Assembly (NCBI GenBank): GCA_050260415.1
Contig: JBLNCE010000197.1
Coordinates: forward strand, 1-20,858
Length of the DNA: 20,858 bases
Direction of reading: 5' to 3'
Origin: JBLNCE01 sp050260415
Lineage (GTDB): Bacteria > Bacillota > UBA4882 > JAAYXC01
In this document: piece by piece, positions 1 to 5,711 of the stretch
Position numbering within the stretch: the stretch's first letter is position 1
Layout: every line of letters starts with the position of its first letter
The notes under the pieces: model-generated
Seen by the model: the letters and a program-made list of their open reading frames with translations, nothing else
The model's database searches: none
Told to the model about the DNA's origin: nothing
Translations under genes and position numbers: made by a program

Positions 1-111
1 CCCGATGAAACGGCGATCGATGACCAAATAGGCCAGTGCCAGCAAGGCCAGGACTAGTAGAGGATTCCCCATCAATCGCCAGAGCAGGGAACTAAGCAGA
101 TAATACCACAC
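1..111 (-). CDS. Membrane protein N-terminus, cut by window edge
   Basis: This is the first 37 codons of a gene that continues past the left edge on the minus strand. I start it at a GTG (109-111) because a purine-rich GAGGGGGG lies 7-9 bases upstream and the ATG further upstream is in another frame that soon stops. The peptide opens MWYYLLSSLLWRLMGNPLLV and continues with a hydrophobic run ending in LVIDRRFIG. That is one N-terminal membrane helix followed by basic residues. It resembles the anchors of Bacillota membrane-bound TPR proteins, but too little is visible to name it. It is separated from the upstream minus-strand gene by the terminator at 306-337. Confidence 0.55.
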   Translation of the reverse strand, partial: MWYYLLSSLLWRLMGNPLLVLALLALAYLVIDRRFIG

Positions 112-305
112 CGGCGAACCCCCCTCGTTTTGCCGATTTTTCGCCGTTCATCGCCGTGAATCCTGCTCGGCCGAAGACGGGATAAGTTCACGGTCTTGGA
201 CGCCTTTGCAATACGGTACTCGTCGAAGATAACACAGCAGCGCATAAAAGGTCTAATGGATAACGTGCATAAATCATCAATTTCCAGAAAGAACTGACCT
301 CGTAC
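112..305. other. Upstream region of the edge gene; no gene seen
   Basis: I see no coding potential here beyond chance short ORFs. The stretch is less GC-rich than its surroundings, as expected for a promoter region of the minus-strand gene at the edge, but I could not pick a convincing -35/-10 pair. Confidence 0.4.
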
Positions 306-337
306 AAAAACCCCGGCGCTTGGCGGCCGGGGTTTTT
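306..337. terminator. Bidirectional intrinsic terminator
   Basis: AAAAACCCCGG pairs with CCGGGGTTTTT around a 10-base loop. There is a T-run on both strands. It lies 23 bases past the stop of the AbrB-like gene on the minus strand and would insulate it from the edge gene. Confidence 0.85.
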
Positions 338-359
338 GTGCCTGCTTTGTCTCCGGGGA

Positions 360-629
360 TTATCCCTGGTTCCGGTCGTTCCCGGTCCGCGGGATGCGGT
401 AGACCTCGCCCGACCCGTATTCCGGCACCGTCGCGCCCTGCAGATCGGCCACGGTCTCCTGCAGGGCGCGCGCGCCTTCCCCGGCCGACATGGGCAAGGG
501 ATTCAACGTGATCGTGTCCTCCGTCCGCCGCAGCAGGACCTTGCCTCCCGGTCCCCAGCCCATTTCCGCCACGGTCGCGGCGGGGACTAGCAGGCCGCCA
601 TCCTGTGCCACCTCGAGTATGTTTTCCAT
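360..629 (-). CDS. AbrB/SpoVT-like swapped-hairpin protein
   Basis: The gene encodes 89 residues. Residues about 4-45 (ILEVAQDGGLLVPAATVAEM followed by a GPGGKVLLRR turn and strand) fit the AbrB/MazE/SpoVT swapped-hairpin fold: beta strand, a VPAAT helix start, a glycine-rich turn, then two strands. Such proteins act as transition-state regulators or as antitoxins. The C-terminal 40 residues have no motif I recognise. The ATG is preceded by AGAGGAG with about 7 bases of spacing. No toxin gene is adjacent, since the upstream side is repeats, so a solo regulator is more likely than a toxin-antitoxin pair. The terminator at 306-337 closes it. It could also be a remnant of an antitoxin whose partner was lost. 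Confidence 0.7.
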   Translation of the reverse strand: MENILEVAQDGGLLVPAATVAEMGWGPGGKVLLRRTEDTITLNPLPMSAGEGARALQETVADLQGATVPEYGSGEVYRIPRTGNDRNQG

Positions 630-680
630 GCCAATTCTCCTCTACGGACCGCTTTCCGGCTACTTAGCTTACCCAAGTAA

Positions 681-729
681 AGGCATGAGGCATGAGGCGG
701 GAGGCAAGAGGCAAGAGGCAAGAGGCAAA
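681..729. repeat. Heptamer array, AGGCAAG type, 7 units
   Basis: Seven units lie in perfect phase: AGGCATG twice, AGGCGGG, AGGCAAG three times, AGGCAAA. The same word recurs at 900-941 and at 3937-3964. Confidence 0.95.
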
Positions 730-779
730 GTTGGGTATCCCTTTTGCTCAGGTAAAAAAAGCCCGGATTCAGGCCGTTT

Positions 780-842
780 AACTCACCCCCGGCCTTCGGC
801 CACCCCCTCTCTAAGCTTAGAGAGGGGGACGGGGGGTGAGTT
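780..842. repeat. Cruciform-forming palindromic repeat
   Basis: An 11-bp outer arm, AACTCACCCCC (780-790), pairs with GGGGGTGAGTT (832-842). Inside is a perfect 26-bp palindrome (803-828, half site CCCCCTCTCTAAG). A mini-hairpin GGCC-TTC-GGCC (791-798) sits in the left junction. It reads as the peptide word SLSLERG on both strands, a signature of spurious proteins made from similar intergenic palindromes in many genomes. There is no T-run, so I do not call it a terminator. Confidence 0.9.
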
Positions 843-899
843 GAAAGCGCAAAACAAGGCGTTTTCGCAACTTGATTTAATTCAAGGGAATACCCACAA

Positions 900-941
900 A
901 GGCAAAAGGCAAGAGGCAAGAGGCAGAAGGCAAGAGGAGGG
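900..941. repeat. Heptamer array, AGGCAAG type, 5-6 units
   Basis: The units are AGGCAAA, AGGCAAG, AGGCAAG, AGGCAGA, AGGCAAG and a degenerate AGGAGGG. It lies in the same orientation as the array at 681-729, on the other side of the palindrome. Confidence 0.9.
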
Positions 942-1095
942 AAGCGGGCGGGGAGATGCTTCTCTATGCTCGGTATAAACGGATTCGATATGGGGTGTAT
1001 CTGAGCGCGGCGAAGAGTCCGCAACCTACCGGGGAGAACATGCGGCGAAACTTCCGCCGGGATGTGGGGCACTAATATATGTGCCTGTATGGCGT

Positions 1096-1123
1096 AAAAA
1101 AAGCGCCCGTAAACGCCGGGCGC
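1096..1123 (-). terminator. Intrinsic terminator of the LysM hydrolase gene
   Basis: Read on the minus strand, GCGCCCG and CGGGCGC form a perfect 7-bp stem around a 7-base loop, followed by seven T. It lies about 105 bases past the stop codon of the hydrolase. Confidence 0.9.
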
Positions 1124-1198
1124 CGGAAGCGAATCAAGCCTTCCGTCTACTCCCGCAGACAGAGAGACAGGGGATTAGGGTTATGCAAGCACGTTCCA

Positions 1199-1228
1199 CG
1201 AGCGGCTAGCGGCCAGCGACGAGCGGCG
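1199..1228. repeat. Heptamer array, GCGACGA type
   Basis: The units are GCGGCTA, GCGGCCA, GCGACGA and GCGGCGC. The array abuts the stop codon of the hydrolase gene. The 16 bases at 1213-1228 (CCAGCGACGAGCGGCG) recur identically at 2615-2630. Confidence 0.8.
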
Positions 1229-2350
1229 CTAATACCTAAAGAACACATGGTCTCCGATGGTCGTGGTCACGGGCTGCGAACGCACCCAGGGGTTGTCCGT
1301 CTTGGCGGGATTATAGAAACCCGTGGCGCCGTAAGAAGGATCCCAGCCCTTCAACGCATCTAGAACCGCGGCGACAGCGCTGCTCGAGGCTGGTTCATTG
1401 ATGCGGCCGTCCATGACGGGGCTATACTGATAGGCGCCATCGGTGTACTGATAGATTATGCCATGGATGGAGTTCGGGTATTTCGGATCGCGGAGGCGGT
1501 TGAGAATCGTCGCGGCCACGGCGACTTGTCCGGCGTAAGGTTCCCCGGCCGCTTCCGCGCTGACCAGCCTGGCCAGGAGTTCCCGGTCGCTTGGGGAAAT
1601 GGAGATATTGGGCGAAGGATCCTGGTTACCGCTCCCCTTGGGAATGATTAGCGTCTGCCCGGGATAGATCGTGTCGGAACTGAGCCCGTTGGCCTGGCGC
1701 AGGGCGCTGACCGTCGTACCGTAACGGGTGGCCAAGATGTACAAGGTCTCACCCGCCTTGACGGTGCACTGGGTACCGGTATGCCCGCCATTGCCCGAAC
1801 CGCCGCTAAGGATACGGAGTTGCTGACCAGGATAGAGCGTGGAATCAACCAGTCCATTGGCGTTCATGATTGCGGCGACGGTCGTTCCGTTTCGCGCGGC
1901 GACTAGATAGAGGGTATCGCCGGGTTGCACGGTATACAGGCCGTTGTCTTGGCCGTCGCGGCCGGAGCCGCTCGGGATGACCAATCTTTGTCCGGCCTCG
2001 ATATAGTCGCCCGACAGGCCGTTCGCGGCGCGCAATGCGTCGACGGTCGTTCCGTATCGGGAGGCAATCAGGAACAAGGACTCACCACGCTGGACGACGT
2101 GGGCGCCGCCCGAACCACCGTCGGTATGGTCGCGCCCCACGGTCAAGATCTGGCCCGGATAGAGCAGATCCCCGCTCAACCCGTTCTGGCTCTTCAGGTC
2201 TTCCACGGTGGTGCCGTAGCGCTGCGCAATCAGAAAGAGGGTATCCCCCGCGGCAACGCGATGGCTCTTGGCGCTGACGAGCAGGCCGGTCGAGAGTAAA
2301 ATCGTGGGCGCAAGGAAGGTGATCAGGGCCTTTCTCCACGGTGAGTGCAT
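1229..2350 (-). CDS. Secreted LysM cell wall hydrolase, SleB/CwlJ type
   Basis: The protein has 373 residues. Residues 1-27 form a signal peptide. Four LysM peptidoglycan-binding modules follow at about 30-73, 84-127, 138-181 and 193-238, each of the form GDTL-x-IA-x-RYGTTV...NGL...YPGQ, joined by glycine/serine linkers. A Hydrolase_2 (SleB/CwlJ) domain fills about 255-373. It contains LVSAEAAGEPYAGQVAVAAT, whose first Glu is the expected catalytic residue, and ends with GATGFYNPAK and GDHVFFRY. The family cleaves muramic-lactam cortex peptidoglycan during spore germination, and relatives act on vegetative wall. Four LysM copies is generous for the family. The ATG is 14 bases from the GAGGAG site, and a closer ATG opens an 11-codon overlapping ORF, so the start is slightly uncertain. 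The gene appears monocistronic and divergent from the glycosyltransferase. Confidence 0.92.
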   Translation of the reverse strand: MHSPWRKALITFLAPTILLSTGLLVSAKSHRVAAGDTLFLIAQRYGTTVEDLKSQNGLSGDLLYPGQILTVGRDHTDGGSGGAHVVQRGESLFLIASRYGTTVDALRAANGLSGDYIEAGQRLVIPSGSGRDGQDNGLYTVQPGDTLYLVAARNGTTVAAIMNANGLVDSTLYPGQQLRILSGGSGNGGHTGTQCTVKAGETLYILATRYGTTVSALRQANGLSSDTIYPGQTLIIPKGSGNQDPSPNISISPSDRELLARLVSAEAAGEPYAGQVAVAATILNRLRDPKYPNSIHGIIYQYTDGAYQYSPVMDGRINEPASSSAVAAVLDALKGWDPSYGATGFYNPAKTDNPWVRSQPVTTTIGDHVFFRY

Positions 2351-2500
2351 CGGTCCATACTCATCTCCTCTTTACGTCCCTTGTGCGGCGGCAATTGCGG
2401 CGATGAAAGCACTAATGGGGGATTTAGCAGGGACTTTTATGTTAGCCATTTTCTACGCCCCCTGGGACGCTCCTGCTGGAAAGTGGCGGTATTGGCAAGC

Positions 2501-2529
2501 TTGACAGAGAGAGGCTCCCCGGATAACGT
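2501..2529 (+). promoter_or_regulatory. Candidate sigma-A promoter for the glycosyltransferase
   Basis: TTGACA (2501-2506), a 17-base spacer, then TAACGT (2524-2529). The -35 is perfect and the -10 matches at 3 of 6 positions. It implies a 5' leader of about 210 bases. Confidence 0.45.
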
Positions 2530-2610
2530 TTTCCGCCGAAGGATCCGCTTTTTCCATGGCGAAGGAGGATTAGTGATCCGCCGGGAGAATATGTCCTAGT
2601 TAGTCGCCAT

Positions 2611-2639
2611 GCGACCAGCGACGAGCGGCGATCTTCTAC
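2611..2639 (+). repeat. Dispersed repeat, GCGACGA type (copy A)
   Basis: The units GCGACCA, GCGACGA and GCGGCGA run into ATCTTCTAC. The segment 2618-2639 matches the reverse complement of 14091-14113 with a single one-base gap. Confidence 0.85.
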
Positions 2640-2745
2640 TTAGCCAAGAAGGACTCTAGATCGAGGTCGGCATCGGCGCGACCCGATTCAGATACCGGGG
2701 AGAATTACCCCGAGAATCCGGAGACCGTAAAGGAGGGCCGATAGT

Positions 2746-3951
2746 TTGTCCGACGATCGCCTGCGGGTGGCCTTCTTTGTCGATAACTTCTACCCGCAGT
2801 TCAACGGGGTTCTCACTTCCTACATGAATACGGTGAACGAACTCGCCCGCCGCGGGCACGAAATACTGGTCGTGGCGCCGAAGATCGCTTCCCGACGTCG
2901 ATACGATCCGGCTTCGTTTCCATATCCGCTTCTCTATAAAAGGGGTATTCCCGCTTTCTTCTACCCCGATTTCCGGCTGACCTGGCCGATCTCGCTCAGC
3001 TCGGTGGTCCAGACGCGCCAGTTCGGCGCGGACATCATCCACTTTCATTCACCGCTGACCATTGCCATGCAAGGCATATTCACTGCGCGCGCCTTGCGCG
3101 TACCCTTGGTTGGAACATTTCATACCTTCTTTGCCGAGCCCGAGTACCTCAAGGTGGTCGGCCTTGAGGAATGGCATTGGCTCGTCAAGGCGGGCTGGTG
3201 GTACAACAATCTGCTCTATGATGCCTGCGACGCCGTTATCAGTCCGGCTAAATGGACTGCGGCCGATCTGAAAGCGCATGATGCCAAGGCCGAAATCGTG
3301 GTCATCCCTAACGGCGTTGAATTTTCACGTTATGCCGGACTGGATGCGGGCTCGATCCAGCCGCCCGTTGAACTGCCGGACGACGCCGAGCTGGTCATCT
3401 ATGTGGGCCGCGTCAGCAGGGAAAAAAGTATAGATGTGGTTATCAGGGCCATGGCGCATGTCTTTCCGCGCCGCCCGCAGGCGCATCTCGTGATCGTCGG
3501 CGACGGGCCGGCCCGGCGGGAATTGACCGACTTGGTCCGCGCGAGCCGCCTGGAAGAGAAGGTTACCTTTACAGGGATGATTAAGAACGATGTTCTTCTA
3601 GGCTCCGGATTGCTCGGACGGGCTAAGGTCTTTGCCACCGCCAGCACTTCCGAGAATCAGCCCATGACCATTCTGGAGGCGATGATCTTCGGCCTGCCGA
3701 TCGTCGGTGTCGACGCCCGGGGCGTGCCGGAGATGATCCAAGGCAACGGTTTCGTCTGTCCGCCGGAAAACCCCGAGGCCATGGGGGAGAGTATTCTGAG
3801 ACTCTTGACCGACGAGGAACAAAGGGGGAAGATGTCGTTGGTCTCCAAACGGCTGGCTATGGAGTATTCCATCGAGCGGACCACCGACCGGGTCATCGAA
3901 CTCTACCGGAGGCTGATCGAGAAGCGCAGGTCAAATAGGCGTGAGGCGTGA
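2746..3951 (+). CDS. GT4-family glycosyltransferase
   Basis: The protein has 401 residues in a GT-B fold. The N-terminal Rossmann half (about 1-190) contains VDNFYPQFNGVLTSYMNTV, a glycine loop typical of GT4 enzymes, and a FHTFF segment. The C-terminal nucleotide-sugar half (about 215-385) contains YVGRVSREKS, VIVGDGPARREL and the EX7E motif E303...E311 in SENQPMTILEA. The closest well-known relatives by motif are diacylglycerol glucosyltransferases and PimB/capsule-type mannosyltransferases, so a membrane lipid or surface glycan acceptor is likely but unproven. I start at TTG because AAGGAGG (2730-2736) lies 9 bases upstream. No signal peptide or membrane helix is visible, so the enzyme is cytoplasmic or peripheral. 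The last codons and the stop lie inside a heptamer repeat, so the extreme C-terminus is probably not conserved. Confidence 0.9.
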   Translation: MSDDRLRVAFFVDNFYPQFNGVLTSYMNTVNELARRGHEILVVAPKIASRRRYDPASFPYPLLYKRGIPAFFYPDFRLTWPISLSSVVQTRQFGADIIHFHSPLTIAMQGIFTARALRVPLVGTFHTFFAEPEYLKVVGLEEWHWLVKAGWWYNNLLYDACDAVISPAKWTAADLKAHDAKAEIVVIPNGVEFSRYAGLDAGSIQPPVELPDDAELVIYVGRVSREKSIDVVIRAMAHVFPRRPQAHLVIVGDGPARRELTDLVRASRLEEKVTFTGMIKNDVLLGSGLLGRAKVFATASTSENQPMTILEAMIFGLPIVGVDARGVPEMIQGNGFVCPPENPEAMGESILRLLTDEEQRGKMSLVSKRLAMEYSIERTTDRVIELYRRLIEKRRSNRREA

Positions 3952-3964
3952 GGCGGAAGGTGAG
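3937..3964. repeat. Heptamer array, AGGCGTG type, overlapping a stop codon
   Basis: The units are AGGCGTG, AGGCGTG, AGGCGGA and AGGTGAG. The TGA of the glycosyltransferase (3949-3951) lies within the second and third units. Confidence 0.85.
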
Positions 3965-4035
3965 GGAAGCCGCGCGTCTTGAGCCGGGTGGAGGGGAGGA
4001 AAGAACCGGCGAAGGCAAGTGAGATATCTATCCGG

Positions 4036-5280
4036 TTACTCATTGCGCGCGGGCGCGCATTCGCGCCGGGCGGAGGCACTCCCATCCAGCGTCGGCAGGG
4101 TCACGCGAAAGGTACTGCCCTGCCCCGGCCCCGGGCTTTCGGCCACGATCGTCCCCCCGTGGGCCAGCACCAACCGGCGGCAGATGGAGAGTCCCAGGCC
4201 AACGCCGCACGCAGCCTGAGCCAGTACATTGCTGGAACGGTGGAAGGGTTTGAAGATCAAATCCAGTTCATCCCGGGGGATGCCGATCCCGCAGTCGCTG
4301 ATGGATACCTGCCATTGCCGGCCGCGGACCCCCGTCTCGAGCCGCACGCATCCCCCGGGCGGCGAGAACTTAACCGCATTGGCGATCAGGTTTAGAAGCA
4401 CCTGTTCGATGCGGGTGCGGTCCCAGTCGCCGGCCCCGTTATCCCCTCTCGCCGCCTCAAAGGTCAATCCATTGCTGGCACAGAGCAATTCAGCCTCAGG
4501 AATAATCGCTTCGAGGATCGATTCCGCGCTGACCGGGGCAAACTCATAACGAAATTCCCCAAGCTCCAGACGGGTATGGTCCAGGAGGTCTTGGCTCAGC
4601 TGTAGCAGCCGATCCAGGTTGCGGCGCACGGTGACGAGGGCGAGCTTGAGCCGCTCGTTATTATGCCGGGAAAGTTCCGCCGCGAAGAAATCCAGGTACG
4701 TCTTGATCACCGTAAGAGGATTGCGCAATTCGTGCATGGCCAGGCCGAAAAAGATCTCCTGCCGCCGGCTGGATTCGCAGGTATTCCTGGCCAGAACTCC
4801 CTCCCGCTCGATCTGGCGCAGGACAAAGCCCGTCAACTGAACGATGAAGGCAAGCGCGCGCGGCACCTCGCCCCGGTGCGGTAAACGAACGACCAAGGCG
4901 CCAAGGCATTCGCCCGCGGAGACGAACGGCATGGCCACCATCCGGCCGTCCAGGCCGTCACCGTCCGGGTGCTGCGCGAAGGTCCGAGTCTGGAGTGATT
5001 CCAGGGCGAGCGTTTCGGCAAGCATGAGATCGGCCGCCGGTTGGTTGGCGGGCAGTGCCGCCGCGACCATGAGACGCTGAGGCGGATCAGGCAGCAAGAC
5101 GAGCGCCGACGTTGCTTCGGAACGAATCAGTGCTTGTTGGGCGGCAAAAAGGGCCATCGCGGCGGGTTCGGGTCTTGTTTCCTCCGCGAGACGCAGTAAT
5201 TCAAGAACGACGTCGGGAATGTGTTCGGTATGGCAATTGTATGTGGCGCCCGCGTCGATGTGGCTATCCCCGTCTTTCAC
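4036..5280 (-). CDS. Soluble GAF-type sensor histidine kinase
   Basis: The protein has 414 residues. A GAF-like sensor region spans about 25-160 (SALVLLPDPPQ, MVAMPFVSAGECLGALVVRL). Then come a HisKA dimerisation domain with H183 in AMHELRNPLTVIK, and an HATPase_c domain with N-box LLNLIANAVKFS (about 295-306), G1 SDCGIGIP (about 328-335), F-box IFKPFHR and G2 GVGLGLSICRRL (about 359-370). No membrane helix is seen, so it should sense a cytoplasmic signal. The start is GTG, supported by AGGAGGTG about 8 bases upstream; the ATG overlapping that site is out of frame. There is no response regulator next to it, so it is an orphan kinase here. The last 15 residues (SASARRECAPARNE) are low in similarity to the family and may be a variable tail. 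Confidence 0.9.
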   Translation of the reverse strand: MKDGDSHIDAGATYNCHTEHIPDVVLELLRLAEETRPEPAAMALFAAQQALIRSEATSALVLLPDPPQRLMVAAALPANQPAADLMLAETLALESLQTRTFAQHPDGDGLDGRMVAMPFVSAGECLGALVVRLPHRGEVPRALAFIVQLTGFVLRQIEREGVLARNTCESSRRQEIFFGLAMHELRNPLTVIKTYLDFFAAELSRHNNERLKLALVTVRRNLDRLLQLSQDLLDHTRLELGEFRYEFAPVSAESILEAIIPEAELLCASNGLTFEAARGDNGAGDWDRTRIEQVLLNLIANAVKFSPPGGCVRLETGVRGRQWQVSISDCGIGIPRDELDLIFKPFHRSSNVLAQAACGVGLGLSICRRLVLAHGGTIVAESPGPGQGSTFRVTLPTLDGSASARRECAPARNE

Positions 5281-5602
5281 TCGATGTTCACCTCCTGGTC
5301 ACTGCATCCGGAATCCAGAAGCGAAAGCCCCTTGAAGATCGGTAGCGAGCGGCGCCGTCGCAAGTGTCGCAGGCAATGCCGCTGCTGGTCAAGGTTCTTT
5401 CGGAATCCGGGTTCATAGGGCAGCCAGGCAGGGCACGCATGAGCCAAGCCGGTATCGACAAGCGCTGTACTAGCATTTAAATCGACCGGGGCTTGTCGAT
5501 CATGCCTGTCTAGATTCTCATGCTTTGTGGCGCCGGTTGGCGGGCATGACGACTGGTTAGAATTCGCGAACGATTCAAGTTATTCCTTCCGGGGTATTAC
5601 GT
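5281..5602. other. Divergent intergenic region, kinase/MMPL operon
   Basis: There is no convincing gene. It contains a nested inverted repeat at 5437-5505 and ends in the MMPL promoter. Several weak kinase promoter candidates exist on the minus strand, none decisive. Confidence 0.6.
5437..5505. repeat. Nested inverted repeat in divergent spacer
   Basis: ATCGACAAGC (5454-5463) is the exact complement of GCTTGTCGAT (5491-5500). An outer GCATGA/TCATGC pair flanks it. The 27-base centre is AT-richer and contains a further ATCGACC. Confidence 0.7.
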
Positions 5603-5632
5603 TTGACTAGCGGCTGGCAAATGGGCTATAAT
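5603..5632 (+). promoter_or_regulatory. Sigma-A promoter of the MMPL/YhgE-like operon
   Basis: TTGACT (5603-5608), an 18-base spacer, then consensus TATAAT (5627-5632). Transcription would start near 5639, giving a leader of about 70 bases before the TTG start. This rules out the upstream GTG at 5637 as the translation start. Confidence 0.75.
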
Positions 5633-5698
5633 CTATGTGTTTCCTCCAGGAATCCCTAAACCAGGATTTCGACCCGGATCTCGGTCCGCCGATGACTT

Positions 5699-5704
5699 AG
5701 GAGG
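5699..5704 (+). promoter_or_regulatory. Ribosome binding site that fixes the MMPL start
   Basis: AGGAGG lies 7 bases before TTG at 5712, the first start codon in frame with ideal spacing downstream of the promoter. Confidence 0.8.
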
Positions 5705-5711
5705 CACCGTT

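Larger units (their letters stand above)
630..1095. other. Gene-free repeat-rich spacer
   Basis: No credible gene is present. ORFs on both strands here consist of repeat-encoded peptides, for example runs of KRQEARG or LPLASCLLP. The content is two heptamer arrays (681-729 and 900-941) around a large palindrome (780-842). A short inverted repeat, TACTT/AAGTA (661-679), lies just upstream of the AbrB-like gene and could be a weak operator. Confidence 0.7.
2351..2745. other. Divergent intergenic region, hydrolase/glycosyltransferase
   Basis: There is no gene. It holds a sigma-A-like promoter for the right-hand gene (2501-2529), two very short ORFs behind AGGAGG (for example GTG at 2572, 8 codons), the repeat at 2611-2639, and the glycosyltransferase ribosome binding site. 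I could not settle a promoter for the hydrolase. Confidence 0.6.

Noticed and set aside
360..629. Toxin-antitoxin pair
   Set aside because: Only the AbrB-like half is present; neither side encodes a PemK/MazF or PIN-type toxin.
755..776. Minus-strand terminator (T-run after GCCTGAATCCGGGC)
   Set aside because: The stem is only three or four pairs and there is no minus-strand gene to terminate between it and 1095.
681..941. CRISPR array
   Set aside because: Repeat units are 7 bases in direct tandem with no spacers, and no cas genes are present.
490..1072. ORFs on both strands in the repeat region
   Set aside because: The peptides are translations of heptamer arrays and the palindrome, the typical source of spurious hypothetical proteins.
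5637..5711. Upstream GTG start for the MMPL gene
   Set aside because: It lies at or before the predicted transcription start and has no ribosome site.
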